Assembly: GCF_001475935.1 (NCBI RefSeq)
Contig: NZ_LDQA01000038.1
Span: 37,130 to 101,129 of the forward strand
Reading direction: 5' to 3'
Source of the DNA: Aureimonas ureilytica
Lineage (GTDB): Bacteria; Pseudomonadota; Alphaproteobacteria; Rhizobiales; Rhizobiaceae
Length of the DNA: 64,000 bases
How positions within the stretch are numbered: the first letter of the stretch is position 1; each line of letters opens with the position of its first letter. Positions 8,527 to 16,536 of this stretch are shown in pieces. The position numbers and the translations under genes are program-made. Under the pieces are notes generated by a model. The model saw only the letters and a list, made by a program, of their open reading frames with translations. It was not told the DNA's origin and ran no database searches.

Positions 8527-9909
8527 TTATGCCATCACGGCTTTCGTCACCGTGATGCCGTGCTTCTTGATGCGATGCCAGAGGCTGCGCTCGTTGATGC
8601 CGAGAAGGCGCGCCGCTTCCACCTGAACGCCGCCGGTTTCCTTGAGCGCGGCCAGGATGCGGCCTTTTTCGAACGTGTCCAGCGCCTCGTCCAGATCGAT
8701 CGGGAAGGCGGGCGCGGCGTCGCTAGGGATGGCGGGGCGCTGCGCGACATAGGGCGGCAGATCGGCCGCGCCGATCACCGGCCCGCGCGAGGACAGAAGC
8801 GAGCGTTCCACGCAGTTCTGGAGTTCGCGGATATTGCCGGGCCAGTCGTAGCGCATCAGCAGCGCCTCCGCCTCCGGGCTGAAAGCAACGGCGCGGCGGC
8901 CGACCTGCGGCCCGATCTCCTCGGCGAAGCGGCGCAGGAGAAGGGGAACGTCCTCGCGCCGCTCGCGCAGGGGGGGCAGGGCGATCGGGAAGACGGCGAG
9001 CCGGTAGAACAGGTCCTCGCGGAAATGGCCTTCCGCCACCATGCGCTTGAGGTCCCGATTGGTGGCGGCGACGATGCGCACGTCCACCTGCCGCGTCTGA
9101 TGGCTGCCGAGCGGCTCGAACTGGCGCTCCTGAAGCACGCGCAGGATCTTGGCCTGAAGGGCGAGCGGCATGTCGCCGATCTCGTCCAGAAACAGCGTGC
9201 CGCCATCGGCCTGCGCGAAACGGCCGATCCGGTTGGCGGTGGCCCCCGTGAAAGCCCCTTTCACGTGGCCGAAGAACTCGCTTTCCAGAAGCTGCTCGGG
9301 GATCGCCGCCGCATTGACGGCGACAAAGGGTTTCGCCCGGCGCGGCCCGTTGAAATGGATGGCGCGTGCCACGACCTCCTTGCCCGTGCCGCTTTCACCC
9401 GTCACGAGAACGGTGGTGCGCGAGGGCGCGACCTCGGTGATCTCCTTCATCACCTCCTGCATCCGGGGCGAGGTGCCGACGAGCCCTTCGATCCGGTAGC
9501 GCCCTTCCAGCTCCTGGCGCAGCCGGTCATTGTCGCGCAGCGCGTCGTGGAGGCGCAGGGCGTTGGCGACGGTGGCCTCCAGTTCCTCGAACTCGATCGG
9601 CTTGCCGATATAGTCGAAGGCCCCGTCCTTGATGAGTTGCACGGCGTCGCGCAGCGTCGCGAAGGCGGTCATCACGACGACCGGCAGGATCGGATGGGTA
9701 CGCCGGATTTCGGCCAGAAGCTCGCGGCCCGACAGGCCGGGCATCCTGAGATCGGTGAGCACGAGATCGACGCTTTCGCGCGACAATTGCGCCAATGCGT
9801 CCACCGCGCCGCCCGCCTGAAGCACGGTATAGCCGAACCCTTCCAGCATCCCGCTCAGCACATCCAGGAGGCGCTCCTCGTCATCGACGATCAGGATCGT
9901 GTGCGTCAC
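8527..9909 (-). CDS. NtrC-family sigma-54 response regulator
   Basis: A 460-residue activator: receiver domain (phospho-acceptor Asp53 in LTDLRMPGLSG), central AAA+ domain with Walker A GESGTGKE, the GAFTGA loop that contacts sigma-54, Walker B GGTLFLDEIGDM, and a C-terminal Fis-type HTH (VEAARLLGINERSLWHRIKKH). It starts at GTG 9909, overlapping the kinase stop by four bases (GTGA). It is the last gene of the eight-gene operon running from 16112, and its partner kinase is immediately upstream. It probably activates the two -24/-12 promoters in the 16.1-16.5 kb divergent region through the palindromes there, so the locus would regulate itself. The DNA-binding specificity is inferred from location. 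Confidence 0.93.
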   Translation of the reverse strand: MTHTILIVDDEERLLDVLSGMLEGFGYTVLQAGGAVDALAQLSRESVDLVLTDLRMPGLSGRELLAEIRRTHPILPVVVMTAFATLRDAVQLIKDGAFDYIGKPIEFEELEATVANALRLHDALRDNDRLRQELEGRYRIEGLVGTSPRMQEVMKEITEVAPSRTTVLVTGESGTGKEVVARAIHFNGPRRAKPFVAVNAAAIPEQLLESEFFGHVKGAFTGATANRIGRFAQADGGTLFLDEIGDMPLALQAKILRVLQERQFEPLGSHQTRQVDVRIVAATNRDLKRMVAEGHFREDLFYRLAVFPIALPPLRERREDVPLLLRRFAEEIGPQVGRRAVAFSPEAEALLMRYDWPGNIRELQNCVERSLLSSRGPVIGAADLPPYVAQRPAIPSDAAPAFPIDLDEALDTFEKGRILAALKETGGVQVEAARLLGINERSLWHRIKKHGITVTKAVMA

Positions 9910-11747
9910 GGCGCGGGCTCCTGGCTTGCAGGTGTTGCAACGGGCAGCGTCAGTTCGAACAAGGCTCCGCCTCCCTCCAGGTTTCGCGCCTCGATCCAGC
10001 CGCCGTGACCTTCCACGATCGCAAACACCGTCGCAAGGCCGAGCCCGGTGCCATGGGCCTTGGTGGTCATGAACGGGTCGAAGATCCGCTCCAGAAGCGC
10101 TGGCGGAATGCCGGGGCCGGTGTCGCGAAACAGGAAGGACAGGTTGCCGGCCTTGGGCGGCGCGATCTCGATGAAGAGCGACCCGCCGCCTTCGCCCATC
10201 GCATCCAGCGCGTTGAGCACGAGGTTGAGAAAGGCCTGCGCCATCTGGTCGAGATCGACGGTCAGAAGCGCTCCGCCCGATGCATCCTTCACGTCCAGCG
10301 CGACGCCGCGCCGGGCGATCTCGTCGCCGCACAGGCCCAGCACGCGCTCCAGAAGGCTGGCCGCCGTGACGGTGCTCGTGCGCTGGGCGGGGCGGGCGAA
10401 GACGAGGAAGTCGCGGATCAACTGGTCGATGCGCCGAACCTCGTCCGCGACATAGCCGAGGCGCCGGCGGTCGGCCTCGGTGAGGTCGGGCTTGCGCCCG
10501 ACAAGCTCGGCCGTGGTCTTGATGATGCCCAAGGGATTGCGCACTTCATGCGCGAAGCCGGCCGCGACCTCGCCGAGCGTCGCGAAGCGCTCCTTGCGGC
10601 GCAGGCGCGCCTGTAGCTGGCGATAGTCCTGCAACTGCGCCGACATGGCGTTGAAGGCGATCATCAGCCGGTCCAGCTCGTCATGGCCCTCGACGGGCAT
10701 TTCCTGCGTGAAGTCGCCGGCCGCGACCGCCGAAACGCCCTTGGCGAGCCGTTCCACCCGCCGCGTCACGAGGCTGGACAGGGCGATGCCGGCAACGACG
10801 GCCAGCCCCATGCCCGTGACGAAGATGATCCAGAGCAGGCGGTTCGACCCGGCGATCGGCGCGCCGTCGAGATCGACGTCCAGCGCGCAGGCGACGACGC
10901 CGACGAGCTTGGCACCGTTGCGCACGGGCAGGAGGATGCCGATCGACGCGCCCTGATCGATCCCGTCCTGTTCGAGATAGGAGCCGCGCGGCAAGTCGGC
11001 GAGTTCGGCCAGCACCTCAGCGCTCGGCGCCGCGCCGACCGTCTTGGATGAGGACGAATAGACCTGGCGATACGTGCCGCCGATCGGGTAATAGAGGGTC
11101 ATGTCGAGCGAGCCGATCGTCTCGATGTCCTGAATGAAGGACGCATCGAGAAAGGCTCCGGCGAAGACATGCACCGGGCCGGTGGAGGTCTCCACCGTCC
11201 GCTCGTGGCCGGTCATCATCAGGACCTTGCCGCCGCCGCGATAGAGATAGACCTCCGTGCCCTGCTCGAAGGGCAGGCGTTCCAGCCGGTCCACCGGCAG
11301 GTTGGAATAGATCAGCCGCCCGTCCGGCTCGCGCAGCGTCAGGAGGTCGAAGCCGAGTGCGCCCATGAAGGCGGCCTGTTTGGGGCCGGGGGGCGGAAGC
11401 TGCTCGCCCGAGCGAACCTTGGCGGCGATACGATCGACCCGGTGCAGCATCTCCGGCGCACCCATGGCGAGCCCGATTTCCTCGCCGCCGCGCTTCACGC
11501 TCGCCAGAAAGAAGCGTCCGATCTGGAAGAGCCAGGATTGCACATTGTCGGTGTAGGTGGCCGACACCACGGAGGCGGCGATCTGCGAGGTGATCAGCAT
11601 CGGCACGACGCTGACCGCGACCAGCGCGGCCACGATCTTCCAGCGAATGGAATTGCGCCAGACGCGTCGCAGACGATCGAGGAGCGGCTCCCGCCGGCCC
11701 ACCGCCTGATCGCTGTCCCGTTTCGCTTCCCCCTCGCTCTCGCTCAC
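9906..11747 (-). CDS. Sensor histidine kinase, membrane-bound
   Basis: A 613-residue sensor with one transmembrane segment near residues 35-60 (IVAALVAVSVVPMLITS), a large extracytoplasmic sensing region of about 260 residues, a second membrane segment (LLWIIFVTGMGLAVVAGIALSSLV), a HAMP linker, and a kinase core with the H-box FAHEVRNPLG, N-box NLVLNALDAM, DTGPGIPP and GTGLGLATV. The periplasmic region looks like a double-Cache domain, which would bind a small molecule, but this is a reading of layout rather than motifs. The start is GTG at 11747, overlapping the preceding gene's stop (GTGA), and its own stop overlaps the response regulator's GTG. The ligand is unknown; by context it may be the substrate or product of the operon. 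Confidence 0.9.
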   Translation of the reverse strand: MSESEGEAKRDSDQAVGRREPLLDRLRRVWRNSIRWKIVAALVAVSVVPMLITSQIAASVVSATYTDNVQSWLFQIGRFFLASVKRGGEEIGLAMGAPEMLHRVDRIAAKVRSGEQLPPPGPKQAAFMGALGFDLLTLREPDGRLIYSNLPVDRLERLPFEQGTEVYLYRGGGKVLMMTGHERTVETSTGPVHVFAGAFLDASFIQDIETIGSLDMTLYYPIGGTYRQVYSSSSKTVGAAPSAEVLAELADLPRGSYLEQDGIDQGASIGILLPVRNGAKLVGVVACALDVDLDGAPIAGSNRLLWIIFVTGMGLAVVAGIALSSLVTRRVERLAKGVSAVAAGDFTQEMPVEGHDELDRLMIAFNAMSAQLQDYRQLQARLRRKERFATLGEVAAGFAHEVRNPLGIIKTTAELVGRKPDLTEADRRRLGYVADEVRRIDQLIRDFLVFARPAQRTSTVTAASLLERVLGLCGDEIARRGVALDVKDASGGALLTVDLDQMAQAFLNLVLNALDAMGEGGGSLFIEIAPPKAGNLSFLFRDTGPGIPPALLERIFDPFMTTKAHGTGLGLATVFAIVEGHGGWIEARNLEGGGALFELTLPVATPASQEPAP

Positions 11748-12148
11748 CCCTCGTCGTTCCGCATCAGCGCCAGGCCGGAGAGAATGAGCGTGAGGCCGAC
11801 GATCCGCCAGGTATCCAAGACCTCGCCGAACAGGAACACCGAGGCGGCGACCACCGCGACGGCGACGAGCGAGCTCATCGGAAAGCCGCGCGACAGGGGC
11901 ATCCGGTCGAGGATCACCATCCAAGCAACGAACGAGCCGATATAGCCGAGCGCGCCGACCCAGACCCAGGGCTCCACCAAGGCCGCCGCCACGAAAGCCC
12001 GGCCGAGCGGCAGGCCCGCCAAAGCCTCGCCGCCCGCCTTCAGCGCCGCCTGCGCGGCGGTTTCGAACAGGATCAGCGCGACCCAGGCGAGAACGCGGGG
12101 GATGCGCGACGGCGCACGCCCGACAAGGATGGCACCGTTCGCGCTCAC
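11744..12148 (-). CDS. Small EamA/SMR-type membrane transporter subunit (1)
   Basis: A 134-residue protein with four predicted membrane segments: VLAWVALILFETAAQAALK, FVAAALVEPWVWVGALGYIG, SFVAWMVILDRM with MSSLVAVAVVAASVFLF, and IVGLTLILSGLALM. It is half the size of a DMT exporter, like SMR pumps and the ArnE/ArnF lipid-linked aminosugar flippase subunits. A second protein of the same kind (122 residues) is in the same operon, so the two may form a heterodimer. Both starts are coupled: GTG at 12148 overlaps the GNAT gene stop, and its stop overlaps the kinase start. The substrate is unknown; export or flipping of the locus product is an inference. Confidence 0.75.
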   Translation of the reverse strand: MSANGAILVGRAPSRIPRVLAWVALILFETAAQAALKAGGEALAGLPLGRAFVAAALVEPWVWVGALGYIGSFVAWMVILDRMPLSRGFPMSSLVAVAVVAASVFLFGEVLDTWRIVGLTLILSGLALMRNDEG

Positions 12149-13281
12149 GCCGGTTCGCCCGCGAAATCGGCAATCGCCGGGTCGAACCGGTCGAGCCTGA
12201 CGACGCGCGCCACCTGCAACAGGACTTTATTCACCAGCGCGTTGCGGTGGCGGAAATATTGCCCGTTGGGCGACAGGCGGCAGCCGAGCCGAAGCTTCGG
12301 GCCATAGAAGGCCTGCCCGCTCTGATAGACGGGAACTCCGTTCTCGATGCACCAGGCGACGTTGACCATCCAGCTGTTGAAGTAGAAATTGAAATCCCGC
12401 GACACGGCGTAGTCCATGCCGATATACTTGTCGATCAGGCGCTCGGGGGTTTCGATGACGAAATTGAAGCCGAACAGCCGCTCTCCATGGAAATAGAGAA
12501 TGATCGCGGCCCCCTCGCCGAGATGGCGCAGCATGGAGGGGAAATAGTCGCGCGGCAGATGCTCGAACTGCAACTCGCTGTTTTCGACCGTCTGGCAGTA
12601 GAGCGCGTAGACCTCGTCGGCGACGTCGTCGATATTGCGCCGCCGCTCGACGCGCACGTCCGCGAAGGCCTTGGCCTTGCGGCGCAGGTCCTTGCGCATG
12701 TTGCGCCCCAGCGTGGCGAGATAGGCGTCGACGCTTGCGTAGGGCAGGTCGAGGCTGGCGGTCGGCAGGCCGGGCAGGAGCGCGAAGCCCGAGCTTTCGG
12801 CAATCGGCTCCCAGAGACCCCGATCCTTTTCCGCCGCGTCCTTGACGGCGAAGAGCCCGTATCCACGCTGGGCGGCTTCGGCGCGGGTCAGCGTCACAAG
12901 CTCCTGCAGAAGCGCGGGACGTCGGCCTGCGGGCACCGAGGGCGCGAAGCCGACATGGCAGATTTCCGCGACGGGTGAGCCGAGCGCGAAAAGATTGAGT
13001 TCCATCAGAAACGGAACGATCCGGTGAAGCCGGTCGCTGATCTTGCGCAGCGGGCCTTGCAAGGTCGTATCCAGCCGGTATCGCGTGCCGAAGGCCGGCA
13101 CGATGGCGAGCGGCCCGGAAGCGTCGGAGAGGACGGCATAGAACCACGTGAAGCCCGGCGGACCGGCGGCCTCGCAGGCGCGGTAGAAGTCGAAATTCTC
13201 CGGCTCGCCGGCAAAGCAAAGCTCCCAAGCCTCGCGCCCGATCGCGTCGACGCTCGGATGGAGGGTCAGGCGCGCGCTCAT
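12145..13281 (-). CDS. BioF2/FemAB-like GNAT-family acyl- or aminoacyl-transferase
   Basis: A 378-residue protein of the GNAT-fold group that includes CelD/BcsL and FemAB-like enzymes. Family-like segments are YLATLGRNMRKDLRRKAKAF near the middle, LFGFNFVIETPERLIDKYIG and VPVYQSGQAFYGPKLRLG. Related proteins transfer acyl or aminoacyl groups onto cell-surface or lipid intermediates; this one's donor and acceptor are not known. The start is ATG at 13281, overlapping the hydrolase stop by four bases. It sits between the hydrolase and the first small transporter subunit, which suggests a modifying step before export. The open frame runs further upstream, but that part overlaps the hydrolase and lacks family similarity. 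Confidence 0.75.
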   Translation of the reverse strand: MSARLTLHPSVDAIGREAWELCFAGEPENFDFYRACEAAGPPGFTWFYAVLSDASGPLAIVPAFGTRYRLDTTLQGPLRKISDRLHRIVPFLMELNLFALGSPVAEICHVGFAPSVPAGRRPALLQELVTLTRAEAAQRGYGLFAVKDAAEKDRGLWEPIAESSGFALLPGLPTASLDLPYASVDAYLATLGRNMRKDLRRKAKAFADVRVERRRNIDDVADEVYALYCQTVENSELQFEHLPRDYFPSMLRHLGEGAAIILYFHGERLFGFNFVIETPERLIDKYIGMDYAVSRDFNFYFNSWMVNVAWCIENGVPVYQSGQAFYGPKLRLGCRLSPNGQYFRHRNALVNKVLLQVARVVRLDRFDPAIADFAGEPA

Positions 13282-14141
13282 GCCGACAGGCTCTCCATGA
13301 CGCGGGACACTTCGGTCGGCGCGCCGAGCCGGCGCATGAAATCGACCGAGACATCGGCCACGCGGTCGCGCTCCCGATCCACCGTGATCATGTGATAGCT
13401 GTCGTGCAGGAATTCGACCTCGGTCGGCCCGGCGAGATGACGGCAGAGATAGCCGGCATTGCGCGGGCTGCTCACATCGTCTTCGCTGGCCTGAAGGATC
13501 AGAGCCGGCACCGCGATTTCGGGCAGTCGCGCCTTCACGAAGCGGATCAGCTTCAGAAGCTCGTGCAAGCTCTGGCCCGGCGTGTCGAGAAGGCCGGCCT
13601 CGTCGCTCTGGCCCTTGGTCATGGCCGCGACGATCTTCTCGCGCAGCCGCTCGTCCTTCAGCCCGTAAGGATAGCTTTCGCGAAAGCGATAGAAGCGCCC
13701 GAGACCGAGCGCCAGAAAGGGCGAAAGAAGAACGTTGGTCTTCGGGATGCTCCAGCCGTCGTAGAACAGCGTCGGCGAGTAGAGCAGCGTTCCGGCGATG
13801 CGGCTCCCGAGTTCGTGCGCAACCGCGAGCGACAGAACCGCACCCATGGACAGGCCGCCCACGAACACGCGTTCGTGTCGCAGCGCCAGCCGCTCGGCCG
13901 CCTCGCGCGCGGCGCGCGCCCAGTCGGTCCAGCGCGTGGCGATCAGGTCCGCTTCCGTCCCGCAATGGCCGGGCAGTTGCAGGCCGCAGACGGTGAAGCC
14001 CGCGCGGTGGATGCGGCGTGCCACGAGCTTCATCTCGGCCGGGGTGCCGCCCAGACCATGGATCAGGAGCACGGCCGTGTCGCCGCCGGGCAGCAGAAAG
14101 CCTTCGCCGGGGAGGAGGGGTTCGTGAAGGGAAGCGTTCAT
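13278..14141 (-). CDS. Alpha/beta-fold hydrolase (carboxylesterase / monoacylglycerol-lipase-like)
   Basis: A 287-residue serine hydrolase. The oxyanion-hole motif is LLIHGLGGTP near residue 30, the nucleophile elbow GGLSMGAVL near residue 100, the acid is expected in LILQASEDDV, and the catalytic His in HDSYHMITVD near residue 245. This pattern is typical of Est30/monoacylglycerol-lipase-like enzymes that cut short esters. There is no signal peptide, so it acts in the cytoplasm. The start is ATG at 14141 with ATGA overlap to the gene before; its stop overlaps the GNAT start. In an operon with a phosphatase, arginase-fold enzyme and acyltransferase it could remove or proofread an acyl group; this is inference. 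Confidence 0.8.
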   Translation of the reverse strand: MNASLHEPLLPGEGFLLPGGDTAVLLIHGLGGTPAEMKLVARRIHRAGFTVCGLQLPGHCGTEADLIATRWTDWARAAREAAERLALRHERVFVGGLSMGAVLSLAVAHELGSRIAGTLLYSPTLFYDGWSIPKTNVLLSPFLALGLGRFYRFRESYPYGLKDERLREKIVAAMTKGQSDEAGLLDTPGQSLHELLKLIRFVKARLPEIAVPALILQASEDDVSSPRNAGYLCRHLAGPTEVEFLHDSYHMITVDRERDRVADVSVDFMRRLGAPTEVSRVMESLSA

Positions 14142-14506
14142 GCGCTCATTCCAATGCAGGCCGCGCCGGCGGCGATCAGGAGAGTGGCGATCCAGCGACG
14201 CGGCGAGACCGCCTCGCGCAGAAACAGACGGCTGGCCAGAACCACGCCGACATAGGAGAGGGTCGCGATGGGGAAGGCGAGCGACAGGTCGAGACGCGAC
14301 AGGACGAAGAGCCAGCAGCCGAACTCCACGGCATAGAGCGCGACGCCCCCCGCGATCGTGGGCGAGCCGAGAACACGGCGAATGAGGCCGCGCTCGGGCT
14401 GCGCTTGGCTCTCGTCGCCGTCCAAGCCAAGCTTGAAGAGAAGTTGGCCGCCGACATCCAGCAGGATGGTGAGGCCCAGCGCGACGGGCGCGGCGAGACC
14501 GCTCAT
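14138..14506 (-). CDS. Small EamA/SMR-type membrane transporter subunit (2)
   Basis: A 122-residue protein with four membrane segments: PVALGLTILLDVGGQLLF, a second around IAGGVALYAVEFGCWLFVL, LAFPIATLSYVGVVLASRLFL, and WIATLLIAAGAACIGM. The LDLSLAFPIATLSYVGVVLASRLFLRE region resembles the half-size EamA subunits ArnE and ArnF. Its partner is probably the 134-residue protein three genes downstream. It starts at ATG 14506 and overlaps its neighbours on both sides by four bases. Compared with drug SMR pumps it lacks the early Glu14-like position: an Asp (LLDVGGQ) occupies the first helix, while the 134-residue partner has a Glu there (LFETAAQ). That asymmetry would suit a heterodimer, but it is inferred from sequence only. 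Confidence 0.75.
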   Translation of the reverse strand: MSGLAAPVALGLTILLDVGGQLLFKLGLDGDESQAQPERGLIRRVLGSPTIAGGVALYAVEFGCWLFVLSRLDLSLAFPIATLSYVGVVLASRLFLREAVSPRRWIATLLIAAGAACIGMSA

Positions 14507-15438
14507 GCGAAGGCCTCCAGCGCATCCAGAAGAACGGCATTGGTGCGCGCGTTGCGGCGACGAGCGCCCTCCGCGCCGCCGGAAGGCTCCTTGCGCGGCT
14601 GGTCCATCCAGGCCTCGGCGAGCTTCATCGGATGGCGATGGTTCGCTGGCGCATAGTCGCCGCAGAGATCGGCGCCGACGATCTCGCAGCGCTCGCCCAG
14701 AAGCCGGATCGCTTCCACCACACGCCCGAGCGGCATTTCGCCCTGGTCCCAGTTGGTGGCGGCCTCGTCCGCCGCGAGCACGTCCTTGTCCACCGTGATC
14801 CAGATCTGACGGGTCGGCAGCGTCTCGATTAGCCGCGCCATGAAGGCGCGGAAGTTTTCTTCCGCCAGATTGCGCCAGAGAATGAGGCCGTTGCGGCAAT
14901 GATGGCCCTCCCCATCCGCCACCTCGCGGCGCGTCAGCGTCGGCGGGCGGTTCCAGGCGAAGACCTGAAGCCGCGCGTTCGACAGGGCGGTGAGATTGGC
15001 GCCCTTGCGGTCGGGCCGATTGAGATCGTCCGCGCAGGGTCCGAGCGTCACGACGCGGCGCACATGATCCTGCGCCAGCGCCATATTCACCCACCCGCCG
15101 CAATGGCGCGCGGGGAAACAGCGACACCAGTCCGGGTGATTGTCGAAATGGATCACCGTCAGCGGCCCCGGCGCGCGCGCGATGAGGGCAGCCGAAACAT
15201 GATGATAGTCGCCCGAGCCGATCATGGTCAGGAACGGCGCGCCGCTCGCCGCCTCATCCTCGGCCAGCGCCCTCTCCAGCCGCTGCCAGTCGCGCCCCGA
15301 CGACCACAGGCGCAGCGCGGGTCCTAGGCCGGACAGGTCGAGACGCCGCGCCCGCCCGTCGGCCAAGCGCTCGCGCACCGGCTCCTGATCGGGCAGGCTG
15401 GCGTCGAGGTCGAGAATGCGCAGGCGCTGGCGGGACAT
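14503..15438 (-). CDS. Arginase/ureohydrolase-fold protein
   Basis: A 311-residue protein with diverged ureohydrolase metal motifs: MIGSGDYHHVSAAL corresponds to the GGDHS region, HFDNHPDW to DAHxD, and TVDKDVLAA to the SxDxDxxDP metal ligands. Asp and His ligands for a two-metal site are therefore present, but flanking residues differ from arginase, agmatinase and formiminoglutamase. The substrate cannot be named; hydrolysis of a guanidino or related C-N bond is a reasonable family-based inference. There are several Cys/His pairs (CRCFPARHCGGW) near the active site that are not typical. The ATG at 15438 shares one base with the stop of the HAD phosphatase (TGATG), so the two are coupled. Confidence 0.75.
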   Translation of the reverse strand: MSRQRLRILDLDASLPDQEPVRERLADGRARRLDLSGLGPALRLWSSGRDWQRLERALAEDEAASGAPFLTMIGSGDYHHVSAALIARAPGPLTVIHFDNHPDWCRCFPARHCGGWVNMALAQDHVRRVVTLGPCADDLNRPDRKGANLTALSNARLQVFAWNRPPTLTRREVADGEGHHCRNGLILWRNLAEENFRAFMARLIETLPTRQIWITVDKDVLAADEAATNWDQGEMPLGRVVEAIRLLGERCEIVGADLCGDYAPANHRHPMKLAEAWMDQPRKEPSGGAEGARRRNARTNAVLLDALEAFA

Positions 15439-16112
15439 CAGGCGGCCACCGTGCGCCGGGGTGCCTCGGCGGCGAGAAGCGCCACGATGGCGGGAAGCTC
15501 GGCGGTGAGTTCGCAGAACTCGCCGAACGCGACATGCCGGCGGCCGATCTCGGCGCAATGCGCGGCCAGCGCGCCCTTGGCAAGAACGAGATCGACCGCG
15601 CCGCTGCCGCAGAAATCCGAACGCCCGTCGCCGATCAGAAGGCTGGGCGCGGCGGGCAGGGCGCCCGCGACCGCGCATTTGCAGGTTCCGGCGGGGCAGC
15701 CCGAGGCCGCGTGCGGATGCTCCAGCCGGTAGGAGCGCGCGCCGGTTACCACGAGCCGGTTGGCGCGCAGCGCCAGCCCGCGCACGCCATGGCGCGCCAG
15801 AACCCGGCGAATGGCATAGTCGATCCCGTCGCTGACCACCGTCACCCGCGCGCCCAGCCCCTGCGCGGCATGGAGAAAGGCGGGAAAGCCGGGATCGATC
15901 TCGACCTGATCGAGCGCGGCGTCCAGTTCGGCAGGCGAAGCGTCGATGAACTCGACCTGGCGTGCCATGCACTCGGCCGAGCCGATCTCGCCGCGCGTCC
16001 AGGCATCCTCCAGCGCCTCCCAGCCCGGCCGAGCCAGCGTTTCCAGAAGATGATCGGTCACGTCGGAGCGCGAGATCGTCCCGTCGAAGTCGCAGAGAAT
16101 GTCGAAGGCCAT
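15438..16112 (-). CDS. HAD-IB family phosphatase (MtnX-like)
   Basis: A 224-residue HAD hydrolase. Motif I is CDFDGT with nucleophile Asp8 and acid Asp10, motif II VVSDGID, and motif IV GDGRSDF. It resembles MtnX and phosphoserine-phosphatase-like enzymes of subclass IB, which remove phosphate from small metabolites; the methionine-salvage role itself is not supported because no other mtn gene is nearby. The CPAGTCKC segment near residue 140 has three cysteines. The start at 16112 is preceded by AAGGA. It is the first gene of the operon, about 36 nt downstream of the predicted start of the -24/-12 promoter at 16159-16174. Confidence 0.85.
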   Translation of the reverse strand: MAFDILCDFDGTISRSDVTDHLLETLARPGWEALEDAWTRGEIGSAECMARQVEFIDASPAELDAALDQVEIDPGFPAFLHAAQGLGARVTVVSDGIDYAIRRVLARHGVRGLALRANRLVVTGARSYRLEHPHAASGCPAGTCKCAVAGALPAAPSLLIGDGRSDFCGSGAVDLVLAKGALAAHCAEIGRRHVAFGEFCELTAELPAIVALLAAEAPRRTVAA

Positions 16113-16158
16113 GGCCTGATCCTTGAGGCTCGGGCCAAAGGCCCCGTACAGCCTCCTG

Positions 16159-16174
16159 TGCAAGCCTCATGCCA
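16159..16174 (-). promoter_or_regulatory. Sigma-54 (-24/-12) promoter for the eight-gene operon
   Basis: Read on the minus strand: TGGCATG-AGGC-TTGCA, one base away from the TGGCACG-N4-TTGCW consensus, with the invariant GG and GC at the correct 12-base spacing. Transcription would begin near 16148, giving a leader of about 36 nt to the HAD start. The operon itself encodes a GAFTGA-containing activator. Confidence 0.78.
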
Positions 16175-16238
16175 GACGCGCGCCCGCCGCTTTGCCCGAG
16201 CGCGCCGCGCGCGGCAGGATATGAAGCCAGCAGCCTCC

Positions 16239-16253
16239 CTCCAAATTTTGGAG
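16239..16253. promoter_or_regulatory. Palindrome A, probable enhancer site for the NtrC-type regulator
   Basis: CTCCAAA-T-TTTGGAG, a perfect 7-bp dyad. Its centre is about 98 bp upstream of the predicted operon start (16148) and about 211 bp upstream of the aminotransferase start. A second copy of the same sequence lies 92 bp away at 16331-16345. Binding by the 8527-9909 regulator is inferred. Confidence 0.65.
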
Positions 16254-16330
16254 CCACCAACGGTCACCCCGGTTCGGCTTACGATCTCCTGAAGCTTAAC
16301 GCCCTGTTATCCCTCTTCTTTTCCGATCTC

Positions 16331-16345
16331 CTCCAAAAGTTGGAG
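16331..16345. promoter_or_regulatory. Palindrome B, probable enhancer site
   Basis: CTCCAAA-A-GTTGGAG, the same dyad as palindrome A with one unmatched arm base. Its centre is about 119 bp upstream of the predicted aminotransferase transcript start near 16457 and about 190 bp upstream of the operon start, a usual distance range for sigma-54 enhancers. Confidence 0.65.
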
Positions 16346-16430
16346 CTTCCTCCCGGCTTTGGTGCCGGTTCGTGGCAGTTGCGGCCTAAGTGCATCGCGC
16401 CAGCGCGGCGGCACCGGGATTTCCGTCACT

Positions 16431-16446
16431 TGGCACGGCAGTTGCG
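16431..16446 (+). promoter_or_regulatory. Sigma-54 (-24/-12) promoter for the aminotransferase gene
   Basis: TGGCACG-GCAG-TTGCG matches the sigma-54 consensus in every position except the last weak one. The predicted start is near 16457, about 80 nt ahead of the TTG start at 16537. It faces away from the matching promoter at 16159-16174. Confidence 0.82.
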
Positions 16447-16536
16447 TGAGGGGCCGCGACGAGGCTGGCCGCCCAACGGAAGAGTTGCGGCGAGCCAGCC
16501 GGGCCACCCGTGCCCGATCGCATCTGGAGAACCGCC

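Noticed and set aside
11748..12173. Extension of the sensor kinase frame upstream of 11747
   Set aside because: It would overlap the whole small EamA gene in another frame; the GTGA overlap gives a better start.
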